Assembly (NCBI RefSeq): GCF_000718135.1
Contig: NZ_JOEM01000006.1
Location: 1 to 64,000, forward strand
Direction: 5' to 3'
From: Streptomyces cyaneofuscatus
GTDB taxonomy: Bacteria > Actinomycetota > Actinomycetes > Streptomycetales > Streptomycetaceae
DNA length: 64,000 nt
Shown piece by piece: positions 43,007 through 53,262 of the stretch. Every line of letters begins with the position of its first letter. Position 1 is the stretch's first letter. The notes under the pieces were generated by a model. That model was not told the DNA's origin. It searched no databases and worked only from the letters and a program-made list of their open reading frames with translations. The translations under genes and the position numbers were made by a program.

Positions 43007-43036
43007 GGTTCCGTCCTCAAACGCCGGACGGGCTGG
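43007..43036. repeat. Dispersed intergenic repeat copy
   Basis: This segment contains the same TCAAACGCCGGACGGGC core as the copies at 18518-18641. It lies 70 bp after the lyase gene stop. On the minus strand it supplies the last codons and the TGA stop of the small gene 43017-43217. Confidence 0.85.
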
Positions 43037-43217
43037 AGTGGCCGGGCGGACCGGAGTGGGGGCGGGCGGGCCTGTTCGGCGTCGGCGGATGCGTCAGCCA
43101 GTGGTGGTAGAGATCGCGCAGGGTTCTGCGGTCGTGGCGGCCCGGCGGGGGCGGTGCCGGCTCGCCCAGGCGGGCCGCGCGGTAGGTGTCGAGCATGTGC
43201 TGCTGGATGGCGTCCAT
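43017..43217 (-). CDS. Small conserved protein (MDAIQQHML N-terminus)
   Basis: The 66-residue protein has an N-terminus MDAIQQHMLDTYRAARLGEP that I recall as conserved among short Streptomyces proteins next to ArsR-type regulators. Then come PAPPPPGRHDRRTLRDLYHHWL and a non-conserved Pro/Gly/Ser tail. The tail and stop come from the dispersed repeat, so the original 3' end may have been replaced. It diverges from the ArsR gene across a palindromic operator. Its function is unknown. Confidence 0.6.
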   Translation of the reverse strand: MDAIQQHMLDTYRAARLGEPAPPPPGRHDRRTLRDLYHHWLTHPPTPNRPARPHSGPPGHSSPSGV

Positions 43218-43257
43218 GCGTCCAGCGTCCGCCCGTCACCGCAGGTCCGCGCGCTGA

Positions 43258-43274
43258 TTGACGGCCGCCGTCAA
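43258..43274. promoter_or_regulatory. Palindromic operator, probably for the ArsR-type regulator
   Basis: TTGACGGC (43258-43265) and GCCGTCAA (43267-43274) are perfect 8-bp arms around one base. The site lies in the 90-bp gap between the divergent small gene (start 43217) and the regulator gene (start 43308). It fits an autoregulatory winged-helix dimer site. Confidence 0.6.
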
Positions 43275-43307
43275 ATGGGGCGACGCCCCGTCCCCGTACC
43301 CCGCACC

Positions 43308-44435
43308 ATGGGACACGTGAGCGTGAACATAGACATCGCCGGCCTGCCCTCCGACCGCATCGTTTTCTCGGTCTCCCCGCTCACCGAGCTGGGGGACGCG
43401 CTGCACGCGCTCTCCGAGCCCGGCCACCACCCCGGCGTGCACGGCTGGGCCACCGCGACCTCGGCGGCGCTGGAGCCCGATCTCGCCGACCGGCTGCTGG
43501 AGGCGGAGTTCCTCTGGCGGCACACCTTCTCCGACATCTTCCTGCCGTACGCCGGGGTGCGCGGCCACGACGGCAGGCCGGGGGCGACCCTCGCCGAGGA
43601 CCTGGACCTCCTGGACCGGATCGACGACGAACGGTTCGTCACCTCGGCGCTGGAGTTCACCTGCGCCGGCCTGGTCGAGCCGGGCAACCCCTCACCGCTG
43701 ACGAACGCCGCGATGCGGGCCCGCGCCCTGGACATGGCGGCGGCGCGCGGCCCGCGGCAGGTGAAGTTCACCCAGCGGCTGCTGGCCGACCCCGTCCGCG
43801 TACGCGGCTGGATCCGGCGGCTCTTCGAGGACTGCGACCAGGCGTTCTTCGCGGACACCTGGCGCCGGGTCTCCGTCCAGCTGGTCGCCGACGCCCGGCA
43901 CAAGACGGAGGTGCTGCGGCGCAAGGGCGTCCAGGAGGCGATGGGCGCGGTCTCCGCCGCCCTGACCCTGGACGAGGAGGCGGGCAGGCTCTCCGTCGAC
44001 AAGCTGGCCGAGGCCCGGACCACCGCCGTCGACCCGGACGTCGGCACCGGCCTCACCCTCCTGCCCAGCAGCTTCGGCTGGCCGCACCTGATGGTGCTGT
44101 ACGCCCCGGGCTGGCGGCCGGTGATCCAGTACCCGGTCCGCCTCCCCGATCTGCCGGCCCCCGCCTCCGTCGAGCTGCTCCAGCTCCGGATGGAGGCCCT
44201 GGCCCACCCGATGCGCATGCGCCTGTGCCGCAACCTCGCCCGCTCCGCGTACACCACCGGCGAACTGGCCGACTCGCACCGGATCACCGCGCCCGAGGTC
44301 TCCCGGCATCTGTCGGTGCTCAAGAAGGCGGGCCTGATCACGACCCGACGCCGTGGCCGCTACGTCCTGCACCAGCTGGACCTGACGGTCGTCGCCCGCA
44401 TCGGCAGCGACTTCCTGGAGGGCGTGCTGCGGTGA
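43308..44435 (+). CDS. ArsR-type winged-helix regulator with large N-terminal domain
   Basis: The 375-residue protein has a long N-terminal domain (1-285) of the DUF5937 type as I recall it (FSVSPLTELGDALHAL and LPSSFGWPHLMVLYAPGW), likely the ligand sensor. The C-terminal ArsR winged helix (290-375) has ALAHPMRMRLCRNLARSAYTT (broken here by one residue) and APEVSRHLSVLKKAGLI. It has no Cys metal site of classic ArsR repressors. The ATG at 43308 is used; GTG codons at 43317 and 43323 are alternatives. Confidence 0.85.
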   Translation: MGHVSVNIDIAGLPSDRIVFSVSPLTELGDALHALSEPGHHPGVHGWATATSAALEPDLADRLLEAEFLWRHTFSDIFLPYAGVRGHDGRPGATLAEDLDLLDRIDDERFVTSALEFTCAGLVEPGNPSPLTNAAMRARALDMAAARGPRQVKFTQRLLADPVRVRGWIRRLFEDCDQAFFADTWRRVSVQLVADARHKTEVLRRKGVQEAMGAVSAALTLDEEAGRLSVDKLAEARTTAVDPDVGTGLTLLPSSFGWPHLMVLYAPGWRPVIQYPVRLPDLPAPASVELLQLRMEALAHPMRMRLCRNLARSAYTTGELADSHRITAPEVSRHLSVLKKAGLITTRRRGRYVLHQLDLTVVARIGSDFLEGVLR

Positions 44436-44458
44436 CCCGGGGGCCGGTGGCGGGGGCG

Positions 44459-45067
44459 TCAGTCGAAGCGGATGTGGCGCAGCCCCGTCCAGGTCCGCCG
44501 CAACCGGTGGCGCAGCCGGCCGTCCGTGTCCGGTGTGAGCGTCAGACCCGCCGCTCCCGCCACCAGATCCGCCACCTGGGACACGGTCACATCGTCCGTA
44601 CGCACATGGCGGGCGAACTCCGGCCGCGCCAGCCTCTCCAGGCAGTCGTCCAGACGCCGCACGGCGAAGCTCTCCCGCTTCAGCCCGCGCCCCAGGCCCC
44701 GCTCCCGCAGCCGCCGCAGAACGGTGGCCCGGTCGGCGAGCAGGGCGCTGTGGTGAACGGTGTGGTCGTCCTCGCGCAGCCCTCCGACGACCTCGGCGAA
44801 GTAGCCGGGGTCGACCAGCGTCATCGGCACGATCACCGGGCCCGGGTGCCCCTCCAGCGCCAGCCCGAGCACTTCGCGGACCCCGGCACGCCAGGCCGCC
44901 AGGTCCTGGAAGTCACCGCGCAGGTGGGGCGGCAGGGTCCGGTGCAGGCCGAAGCCGATGTGCTCCGGGTCGCAGACCACGCTGCCCGGGAGCCGCCGCC
45001 GGATCTCGTACGCGGTCTGCGTCTTGCCGCCCCCGTACGGACCGTTGATCCACAGCAGCGTGCCCAC
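44459..45067 (-). CDS. TmrB-like P-loop ATPase (tunicamycin-resistance family)
   Basis: The 202-residue protein has Walker A in INGPYGGGKTQTAYE (residues 8-22). From memory it aligns along its length with Bacillus subtilis TmrB, including DPEHIGFGL, DFQDLAAWRAGV, VIVPMTLVDPGYFAEVVGGL, TVHHSALLAD and the C-terminal LRHIRFD. TmrB confers tunicamycin resistance, probably by binding the drug. The GTG start is 11 bp after the response-regulator stop, so it probably belongs to that operon. It is a candidate drug-tolerance gene; the substrate is unproven. Confidence 0.8.
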   Translation of the reverse strand: MGTLLWINGPYGGGKTQTAYEIRRRLPGSVVCDPEHIGFGLHRTLPPHLRGDFQDLAAWRAGVREVLGLALEGHPGPVIVPMTLVDPGYFAEVVGGLREDDHTVHHSALLADRATVLRRLRERGLGRGLKRESFAVRRLDDCLERLARPEFARHVRTDDVTVSQVADLVAGAAGLTLTPDTDGRLRHRLRRTWTGLRHIRFD

Positions 45068-45078
45068 GCCCGGCCCCC

Positions 45079-45753
45079 TCAGCCCGCCCCGCCGCCCGCG
45101 CGCACCAGCCCCGTCTCGTAGGCGAGGACGACGACCTGGACCCGGTCGCGCAGGCTCAGCTTGGTGAGGATGCGGCCGACGTGGGTCTTGACCGTGGCCT
45201 CGGAGAGGACGAGGCGGGCGGCGATCTCGCCGTTGGAGAGGCCCTGGGCGACCAGGAGCATCACCTCGCGTTCGCGTTCGGTGAGCTTCTGGATGTGCTT
45301 GTTCTTCGGCTCCTTCTCGCTGCTGGGCAGCATCGGGGAGAAGCGGTCGAGCAGGCGGCGCGTGGTGGACGGGGCGACGACCGCGTCGCCGCTGTGCACC
45401 GAGCGGATCGCGGAGAGCAGTTCGGCCGGCGGCACGTCCTTGAGCATGAAGCCGCTGGCGCCTGCCTTGAGCCCGGAGAAGGCGTACTCGTCCAGGTCGA
45501 ACGTCGTCAGGATCAGCACCTTCGGCGGATTCGGCTGCGCGCAGATCCGGCGGGTCGCCTCCACGCCGTCCAGGCGGGGCATGCGGACGTCCATCAGGAC
45601 CACGTCGACGGCGGTGGAGCGCAGGATCTCGATCGCCTCCGCGCCGTCCCCGGCCTCCGCCACCACCTCCATGTCGGGCTGGGCGGCCAGGACCATCCGG
45701 AAGCCCGTGCGCAGCAGCACCTGGTCGTCGACGAGCATCACGCGGATGGCCAT
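45079..45753 (-). CDS. NarL/FixJ-family response regulator
   Basis: The 224-residue protein has a receiver domain with Asp10/Asp9, phosphoacceptor Asp55 (LMDVRMPRLDG) and Lys in GFMLKDVPP. The C-terminal LuxR-type helix-turn-helix is LTEREREVMLLVAQGLSNGE ... LSEATVKTHVGRILTKL. It is the partner of the histidine kinase just upstream. The start Met at 45753 gives the normal receiver N-terminus (MAIRVMLVDD); a longer reading is not needed. Confidence 0.93.
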   Translation of the reverse strand: MAIRVMLVDDQVLLRTGFRMVLAAQPDMEVVAEAGDGAEAIEILRSTAVDVVLMDVRMPRLDGVEATRRICAQPNPPKVLILTTFDLDEYAFSGLKAGASGFMLKDVPPAELLSAIRSVHSGDAVVAPSTTRRLLDRFSPMLPSSEKEPKNKHIQKLTEREREVMLLVAQGLSNGEIAARLVLSEATVKTHVGRILTKLSLRDRVQVVVLAYETGLVRAGGGAG

Positions 45754-45805
45754 GGGGTCTGTCCTGTCCTGTCTGGGTGGCAAGGGGTTGCTTCAGGGGA
45801 CGGCG

Positions 45806-47008
45806 TCAGTCGGCGGGCTTCAGCGGCAGCAGCGCGCTGATCCGGAAGCCGCCGCCGGGCCTGGGCCCCGCGTCCAGCGTGCCGCCGACCATGCCGACCC
45901 GCTCCCGCATCCCGATCATCCCGTGCCCGGCGCCGTCCGCGCCGCCGTCCTCGTACAGCTCGTGCGCCGCGCCCCGGCCGTCGTCCTCGACCAGCAGCCC
46001 GAGGCCGTCGTCGAAGTAGACCAGCCGGACGCTGGCCCCGGCGTCGGGGCCGCCGTGCTTGCGGGTGTTGGTGAGCGCCTCCTGCACGATGCGGTACGCG
46101 GTCAGCTCCACGCCGCTCGGCAGCGGGCGGGCGGTGCCCTCCACCTTGAAGTCCACCGCCAGACCGGTCCGGCGCACCTGGTCGACCAGGTCCTCGATCT
46201 GCTCCACGTCGGGCTGCGGGACGTACTCCCCGCTCTCCGGCGCGTCACCGGTCCGCAGCACCCCCAGCAGCCGCCGCATCTCCGCCAGCGCCTGCCGGCC
46301 GGTGGAGGAGATCGTCTCCAGCGCCTGCCGGGCCTGGTCGGGCGCCGCGTCCATCACGTACGCGGCGCCGTCGGCCTGAACCACCATCACGGACACGTTG
46401 TGCGCGACGACATCGTGCAGTTCCCGGGCGATCCGGGCCCGCTCGGCGGCCACCGCGACCTTGGACTGGGCCTCGCGCTCCCGCTCCAGCCGGGCGGCGC
46501 GCTCCTCCAGCTGGCTGAAGTAGGCCCGCCGGGTCCGCAACGAGTCGCCCATCACCCAGGCCAGCACGAACGGCACCGTCATGATCACCGTCACGAAGAT
46601 CTGCTGGGGCCAGGAGCCGCCCGGCTCGGCCTCCCAGCGCACCTGCGAGAGGGTGGCCGCGCTCAGGCTGCAGATCAGGGCGAGGCGGGAGGCCCAGCGC
46701 TCCCCGATCGTGGCCACCGTGAAGGTGATCACCAGCATCGCGAAGTTGCCGATGTTCGGCCGGACGTCGCCGACCAGCTGGAGCACCCCCACCGCGATGG
46801 CGAGCAGCAGCATCTTCTCGGGGAGGCGCCGGCGCAGCGCCACGACCGTGGAGAGGCCGAGCGCAACCGGAATCGCGAGGATCTCCTCCCGCCCGGCGTC
46901 GAACATCCCCGACACCAGCGACATGCCGGAGAGCCCGAGGAGGACGACCGCCCAGAAGACGTCGACGCCCAGCGGGTGTCTGCGGAGAAAATCGTAAAGG
47001 CGCTGCAC
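45806..47008 (-). CDS. Sensor histidine kinase (HisKA_3 type)
   Basis: The 400-residue protein has a membrane region of four to six segments (about 15-155), then a coiled coil. The HisKA_3 motif RIARELHDVVAHNVSVMVVQ has His198, and the ATPase domain has VQEALTNTRKHGG, VEDDGRG and GHGMIGMRERVGMVGG. The compact external part suggests intramembrane sensing, as in wall-antibiotic sensors. TACGCT lies 7 bp before the GTG start, suggesting a leaderless mRNA. Confidence 0.93.
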   Translation of the reverse strand: MQRLYDFLRRHPLGVDVFWAVVLLGLSGMSLVSGMFDAGREEILAIPVALGLSTVVALRRRLPEKMLLLAIAVGVLQLVGDVRPNIGNFAMLVITFTVATIGERWASRLALICSLSAATLSQVRWEAEPGGSWPQQIFVTVIMTVPFVLAWVMGDSLRTRRAYFSQLEERAARLEREREAQSKVAVAAERARIARELHDVVAHNVSVMVVQADGAAYVMDAAPDQARQALETISSTGRQALAEMRRLLGVLRTGDAPESGEYVPQPDVEQIEDLVDQVRRTGLAVDFKVEGTARPLPSGVELTAYRIVQEALTNTRKHGGPDAGASVRLVYFDDGLGLLVEDDGRGAAHELYEDGGADGAGHGMIGMRERVGMVGGTLDAGPRPGGGFRISALLPLKPAD

Positions 47009-47035
47009 GTAGCCCAGCGTAAGGACAGCGGATAG

Positions 47036-48091
<1,056 letters not shown>

Positions 48092-48141
48092 GCGCCCGCA
48101 AGGACGCGGCGGGCACGGACCGGGCAAGCAATACTGGCCCC

Positions 48142-49284
48142 ATGACGGAGACGACCATCGGCATCGGCGGCGCGGCCGAGAGCACCGACATGGTGCTGAA
48201 CATCGGCCCGCAACACCCCTCCACCCACGGGGTGCTCCGGCTGCGGATCGTCCTGGACGGTGAACGCATCCAGCACGCCGAACCGGTCATCGGCTATATG
48301 CACCGGGGCGCGGAGAAGCTCTTCGAGGCGCGCGACTACCGGCAGATCATCATGCTCGCCAACCGCCACGACTGGCTCTCCGCGTTCTCGAACGAGCTGG
48401 GCGTCGTGATGGCCGTCGAGCGCATGCTCGGCATGGAGGTCCCCGAGCGTGCCGTCTGGACGCGGACGCTGCTCGCCGAGCTGAACCGGGTCCTCAACCA
48501 CCTGATGTTCCTCGGCTCCTACCCGCTCGAACTCGGCGGCATCACCCCGGTCTTCCACGCCTTCCGGGAGCGCGAGGAGCTCCAGGCGGTGATGGAGGAG
48601 GTCTCCGGCGGCCGGATGCACTACATGTTCAACCGGGTCGGCGGCCTCAAGGAGGACGTCCCGGCTGGCTGGTCGGGGCGGGTGCGGGACGCCGTCGCCT
48701 CGGTCCGCTCCCGCATGGACATCTACGAGAACCTGGTCCTCGGCAACGAGATCTTCCGGGCCCGTACGCGCGATGTCGGCGTGCTCTCCCCCGAAGCCGT
48801 GCACGCGTACGGGGTGTCAGGGCCGATCGCGCGCGCCTCGGGCGTCGACTTCGACCTGCGGCGCGACGAGCCGTATCTCGCGTACGGGGAGCTCCAGGAC
48901 ACCCTGAAGGTGGTCACCCGGACCGAGGGCGACTGCCTGGCCCGCTTCGAGTGCCTGCTGGAGCAGACCCTCAACTCCCTGGACCTGGCGGACGCGTGCC
49001 TGGACCGCATGGCCGGCCTGGAGCCGGGGCCGGTCAACCAACGGCTGCCCAAGGTGCTGAAGGCGCCCGAGGGGCACACGTACGCCTGGACGGAGAACCC
49101 GCTCGGCCTCAACGGCTACTACCTGGTCTCCAAGGGCGAGAAGACCCCGTACCGGCTGAAGCTGCGCTCCGCCTCCTTCAACAACATCCAGGCGCTCACC
49201 GAGCTGCTGCCGGGGACGCTGGTCTCCGACATGGTGGCGATCCTGGGGTCGCTCTTCTTCGTCGTCGGGGACATCGACAAGTAG
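48142..49284 (+). CDS. nuoD2: NADH-quinone oxidoreductase subunit D paralogue
   Basis: The 380-residue protein is the 49-kDa subunit homologue of complex I. It has [57 protein letters not shown] and [20 protein letters not shown]. No other nuo gene is nearby, so it is a lone second copy; the main nuo operon must be elsewhere. It keeps the HGVLR arginine that corresponds to the methylated residue in mammals. It might replace NuoD in the main complex or serve a smaller complex. Confidence 0.9.
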   Translation: MTETTIGIGGAAESTDMVLNIGPQHPSTHGVLRLRIVLDGERIQHAEPVIGYMHRGAEKLFEARDYRQIIMLANRHDWLSAFSNELGVVMAVERMLGMEVPERAVWTRTLLAELNRVLNHLMFLGSYPLELGGITPVFHAFREREELQAVMEEVSGGRMHYMFNRVGGLKEDVPAGWSGRVRDAVASVRSRMDIYENLVLGNEIFRARTRDVGVLSPEAVHAYGVSGPIARASGVDFDLRRDEPYLAYGELQDTLKVVTRTEGDCLARFECLLEQTLNSLDLADACLDRMAGLEPGPVNQRLPKVLKAPEGHTYAWTENPLGLNGYYLVSKGEKTPYRLKLRSASFNNIQALTELLPGTLVSDMVAILGSLFFVVGDIDK

Positions 49285-49324
49285 CGGACTGCTTCCGCGG
49301 GCGCCTACAGGAACGCGCGGGCTC

Positions 49325-50557
49325 CTAGGAGACCGCGCCGCGCAGTTCCGCCACGTCGATCTGCTCGGTCTCGTCGTGCGCGGTGAGGTCGATGACCTTG
49401 CCGACGGCCCGGTTCTGCACGGCGCCCGTGCGGTGGACGGCGAGCGCCTCCTCGCCGACGACGTCCGCGAGGTCCTCGTTCTGCACGGACTCGATCGCGG
49501 CGTTCGCCTTCTGGGCGTTCTGGGTGCCGAAGAAGTCGAAGCTGCCCTGGGGGACCAGGTGGCGGCGGGCCGCGGCGTACGGCACGACGGCCGAGGCGGC
49601 GGGGACCGTACGCGGTACGTGCACGGGCGCGGCGGAGGCCGGGGGGCGGGCGCCGAGAGCCGGGGGCTGGGGCCGGGCGCCGAGGGCCTGGGGCTTGGCG
49701 GCCGGGGAGGCCGGCGTCAGGGGGGCCGGGGCCGCGGGGGCCGGGGCCTTCATCACCGGTACGCCGGTGGCCTCGGGACCGGCCGCCGGGGCTGCCAGGG
49801 ACTCCGCGGCCGGGGCGTCCGGAGCCTTCGCGCCCGGGGACTTCGCGGCCGGGGCGGGCGGGGTGGTCGACGGGCGGCGGTGCTGGTGGTGCTCGCCCGC
49901 CCCGGGGGCCGCCGCGTCCTTCCCCTGCGGGCCTTCCCCGTCCACGCCCTGGTCACCGGCGATGGCACGGGCGGTCGCTTCCGCACGACGCGCTTCCTGG
50001 AGTGCGGCGTTGCGGGTGAGGTTCAGCAGGGCCTCGTCCGCGCGGCGGTACGCCTCCGGGGTCGGCGTGGACCGTCCGGCGGGCAGCTCGGCGGGGGTGG
50101 CGGCAGCCTCGATGGCGAGCTGCCGGCGGCCCTCCAGCGCACTGGCCCGCTCGGTCTCGGCGTTGGCGTACCGGCGCAGCAGGCCCGCGTGCTCGCCGCG
50201 CAGTCCGGCGAGCTCCACACGCTTGCGGCGGAGCTTGGTCTCCAGACGGGTGCGCAGCTCGCGCGACTCCTCCAGATCCTGCTCCAGCTCGGCTATCCGC
50301 TCCTCGGCCCGCCACTCGTCACGGGTACGGGCCCGCGTCAGCTCGGCGACCTGCAGCCCCGCGGCCCGGTCCCAGCTGCGCATCAGATACGCGCCGGTCA
50401 GGGCTGCGGCGGCCACGGCGGCCACCAGGCCGCGCAGGGCGAGGGGTTCGGCGAGGAACCAGGCGCCGGAAGCACCGACGACCGACACTCCCGCCACCAC
50501 GGAGGGCGGCAGGATTCTGTGAAGGGGTGGCGAATGGCGGTGGCGTCCACGTGGCAT
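49325..50557 (-). CDS. Membrane protein with coiled coil and Ala/Pro-rich region
   Basis: The 410-residue protein has two short hydrophobic segments near the N-terminus (about 18-60). A coiled coil follows at 70-150 (ERIAELEQDLEESRELRTRLETKLRRKR in heptads). A long Ala/Pro/Lys-rich low-complexity stretch (220-335) precedes a short conserved acidic C-terminus. It might be a structural or cell-division-related protein, but I recognise no family. It converges on nuoD2. Confidence 0.75.
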   Translation of the reverse strand: MPRGRHRHSPPLHRILPPSVVAGVSVVGASGAWFLAEPLALRGLVAAVAAAALTGAYLMRSWDRAAGLQVAELTRARTRDEWRAEERIAELEQDLEESRELRTRLETKLRRKRVELAGLRGEHAGLLRRYANAETERASALEGRRQLAIEAAATPAELPAGRSTPTPEAYRRADEALLNLTRNAALQEARRAEATARAIAGDQGVDGEGPQGKDAAAPGAGEHHQHRRPSTTPPAPAAKSPGAKAPDAPAAESLAAPAAGPEATGVPVMKAPAPAAPAPLTPASPAAKPQALGARPQPPALGARPPASAAPVHVPRTVPAASAVVPYAAARRHLVPQGSFDFFGTQNAQKANAAIESVQNEDLADVVGEEALAVHRTGAVQNRAVGKVIDLTAHDETEQIDVAELRGAVS

Positions 50558-50713
50558 GGCCTGAAATTTACCGTGTGTGCGCGCTACTTGGGGGGCCGCC
50601 CGGCAATCTTTCCCCGCCGGTTACCTGACGGCCCCCGAAGCCCCCTGCTTTTTGATCAAGAACACCCCTCGATCAGGCGCTGATTCTCGACGGCGCCTAC
50701 TTCCGGAGGGCGC

Positions 50714-51688
50714 CTACTTCTTGAGGAGGCCCTTCGACTCCAGATACTCCTTCGCCACGTCCGTGGGCTTCGCCCGCTCGGCGTCGACCTTGCGGTTCAG
50801 CTCGGCGAGGTCTTCCGTGGTGAGGGTGTCGGTGAGCTTTCCGAGCGCGGCGGCGATCTCCGGGGCGCCCGCGTCCTTGGCATTGAGGACCGGCAGGACG
50901 TTGTCGGCGTTCTGGAGCTTCTTGTCGTCCTCCAGGAACACCAGCCCGTCCAGCACCGCGTCCGTGGTCGTCGTCAGGACCAGCTCGACCTTGCCGTCCC
51001 GGACGGCCTGCTTGGACTGCGGGGTGCCGACGCCCTTGGGGTCGATCCCCGTGACGTCGATGCCGTACGTCTTCTTCAGACCCGGTGCGCAGAAGGGCCG
51101 CACCTCGCACTCGTCGCCCGCCGCGATCTTGACCTTGAGCTTCGACTTTCCGAGATCGGAAAGCGTCTTGAGGTTGTTCTTCTCGGCGAATTCCTTGGAG
51201 ACCGCGAAGGCGTTCTGGTCGACGGCCTTCCCGGCCGGGAGCACCTTGAGGCCCAGCGGTTCCGCGAGCTTCTCCAGGGCGGCGACCGTGGCGGCGGCGT
51301 CCCCGGAGGCGAGGGGGGCGTTCTGGGCCTTCTCCGCCCCGTTCACCTTGGCGTTGAGGAATTCGGTGATCGTGGCGGCGTATTCGGGTACGACGTCGAT
51401 CTCGCCCTTCTCCAGCGAGGGCTCGTACAGCTCACGGTTCTTCACCGTGGTGATCGAGGTGTCGTACCCGGCGTCGCCCAGGATCTGCGCGTACAGCTCG
51501 GCGAGCACCTTGGACTCGGTGAAGGCGGCCGAGCCGACGACGAGCGAGCCCTTCTTGCTGTCGCCGCCCGAGGAGCCGGAGCCGCCGCCCTTCTCCTTTT
51601 CCAGGCTGTCGCCGCCGCAGGCCGCGAGCGACCCTGTCAGCGCCACGATGCCGATGACCGCTCCGGCTATCCGCGAGGTCCTGCTCAT
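50714..51688 (-). CDS. Glycine betaine/choline-type ABC substrate-binding lipoprotein
   Basis: The 324-residue lipoprotein has a signal peptide with lipobox LAAC (Cys24), a Gly/Ser linker and an OpuAC/ProX-type binding domain: VVGSAAFTESKVLAELYAQILGDAGY, NRELYEPSLEKGEIDVVPEYAA, and VLTTTTDAVLDGLVFLEDD. It would capture quaternary amines for osmoprotection. It follows the two permease genes on the same strand. Confidence 0.93.
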   Translation of the reverse strand: MSRTSRIAGAVIGIVALTGSLAACGGDSLEKEKGGGSGSSGGDSKKGSLVVGSAAFTESKVLAELYAQILGDAGYDTSITTVKNRELYEPSLEKGEIDVVPEYAATITEFLNAKVNGAEKAQNAPLASGDAAATVAALEKLAEPLGLKVLPAGKAVDQNAFAVSKEFAEKNNLKTLSDLGKSKLKVKIAAGDECEVRPFCAPGLKKTYGIDVTGIDPKGVGTPQSKQAVRDGKVELVLTTTTDAVLDGLVFLEDDKKLQNADNVLPVLNAKDAGAPEIAAALGKLTDTLTTEDLAELNRKVDAERAKPTDVAKEYLESKGLLKK

Positions 51689-51767
51689 GTCTGTTCTCCG
51701 TCCGAGCTGAAATCCGAGCTGAAAAAGATGACCGAAAAAAGGAAGGCGAGGGGGGCTGCCGGGTGGC

Positions 51768-52442
51768 TCACGCGGTCCGGCGGCGGCGCAGCGGTGACAG
51801 CACCCGGTCCAGCGCCACCAGCACCCCTTCCACCAGCAGGGCCAGGGCGGCGACCAGGATCGCGCCCGCGAAGACCTGTGCGGTGTCGTAGGTGTTGAAC
51901 CCGGCGGTGATGATCCGGCCGAGACCGCCGAGACCGACCATGGCGGCGATCGAGGCGGTGGCCACGACCTGGACGGCGGCGGAGCGCAGCCCGGTCATGA
52001 TCATCGGGTAGGCGAGCGGCAGCTCGACCCGGACGAAGAGCTGGCCGCCGGACATCCCCATGCCCCGGGCGGCCTCCACCACGGACCGGTCCACCTCCCG
52101 CATCCCGACATAGGCGTTGGTCAGCAGCGGCGGCATGGCGAACAGCACCAGCGCGATGATCGTGGGCCAGTAGCCGGAGTTGCGCAGGGGCGTGAGCATG
52201 AAGAGGGCCAGCACCGCGAAGACCGGGATGGCCCGCCCCACGTTGGAGATGTTGACCGCGAGCGCGCCGCCCCTGCCGATGTGCCCCAGGTAGAGGGCGA
52301 GCGGCAGGGCGATGGCGCAGGCCACCGCGAGGGCGACCCCGCTCACGTACAGATGCTCGCCGAGCCGGTGCGCGGCTCCGCCGTCGCCCGACCAGTTGGC
52401 CCCGCTGGTGAGCCAGGTCCAGGCTTCGCCGATGACTCCCAC
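51768..52442 (-). CDS. Glycine betaine-type ABC transporter permease
   Basis: The 224-residue protein has five or six membrane segments and the coupling-loop motif EAARGMGMSGGQLFVRVELPLAYPMIMTG in which the EAA loop is visible. It is the OpuBB/ProW type. The GTG start is 3 bp after the upstream permease stop, and the binding-protein gene follows by 79 bp. Confidence 0.92.
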   Translation of the reverse strand: MGVIGEAWTWLTSGANWSGDGGAAHRLGEHLYVSGVALAVACAIALPLALYLGHIGRGGALAVNISNVGRAIPVFAVLALFMLTPLRNSGYWPTIIALVLFAMPPLLTNAYVGMREVDRSVVEAARGMGMSGGQLFVRVELPLAYPMIMTGLRSAAVQVVATASIAAMVGLGGLGRIITAGFNTYDTAQVFAGAILVAALALLVEGVLVALDRVLSPLRRRRTA

Positions 52443-52445
52443 GGG

Positions 52446-53246
52446 TCAGCCCGCCTCCACCTTCGCCGGGGCGGGTATGCCCGCCGGACCGCCGGAGCCG
52501 CCGGACCCTTCCGTGGCACCGCCCGGGCCGCCGGAACCGTCCGCGCCGCCCGCACCCGTACCCTTATCCCCCGACGCCGCCCGGATACGCGTCCAGGGCG
52601 TCAGCAGCCGCTGGAGGCCGAGGAGCAGCAGGTCGGCGGTGACCGCGAGCAGCACGCACAACACGGAGGCGGCGAGCACCTGGGCCTTGAAGAAGCTCGG
52701 CAGCGCGTCCTCGATGAGGTTGCCGAGGCCGCCCTTGCCGACGAGCGAGCCGACCGTGGTCAACGCGACCGTCGACACGGTGGCTATGCGCAGCCCCGCC
52801 ATCAGCGCGGGCAGCGCGAGCGGGAGCTCCACCTCCCACAGCAGCCGGCCCGGCCCGTACCCCATGCCCCGGGCGGCCTCCTTGGCCTCCGCGGGGACGG
52901 CTTCGAGGCCGGCGAGGATGTTCCGTACGAGGATGGTGAGCGAATAGAGCACCAGGCCCGTGACGACGAGCGCGGCGGAGAGCCCGAACAGGGGCAGCAG
53001 CAGCGAGAACATCGCCAGCGAGGGCACGGTGTAGAGAATCGTCGTCAGCCCGAGCACCGGCCCGGCGAAGCCGCGGCCCCGGCGGGCGAGCAGCGCCAGC
53101 GGGAAGGCGACCGCGAGCCCGATGAGCACCGAGACGACCGTGATCCCGATGTGCTGCACGGTGGCGTCGGTCAACTCCTGGCTGCGGGAGCGCAGATACT
53201 CGCCGCAGATCCAGTCGTTCGTCGCCAGGCAGTTCCCTGCGGCCAT
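52446..53246 (-). CDS. Glycine betaine-type ABC transporter permease
   Basis: The 266-residue membrane protein pairs with the permease downstream. Its EAA loop is KEAARGMGYGPGRLLWEVEL. A long external N-terminus (NCLATNDWICGEYLRSRSQEL) has two cysteines. The C-terminus is Gly/Ala/Ser-rich. The ATG at 53246 is used; an in-frame GTG at 53255 is an alternative. It diverges from the ATPase gene. Confidence 0.9.
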   Translation of the reverse strand: MAAGNCLATNDWICGEYLRSRSQELTDATVQHIGITVVSVLIGLAVAFPLALLARRGRGFAGPVLGLTTILYTVPSLAMFSLLLPLFGLSAALVVTGLVLYSLTILVRNILAGLEAVPAEAKEAARGMGYGPGRLLWEVELPLALPALMAGLRIATVSTVALTTVGSLVGKGGLGNLIEDALPSFFKAQVLAASVLCVLLAVTADLLLLGLQRLLTPWTRIRAASGDKGTGAGGADGSGGPGGATEGSGGSGGPAGIPAPAKVEAG

Positions 53247-53262
53247 CCGGCCCACCCCCCGA

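Noticed and set aside
45079..47008. Assigning the kinase/regulator pair to a named system such as VanRS or LiaRS
   Set aside because: The domain types agree only in general; no specific signature supports a name.
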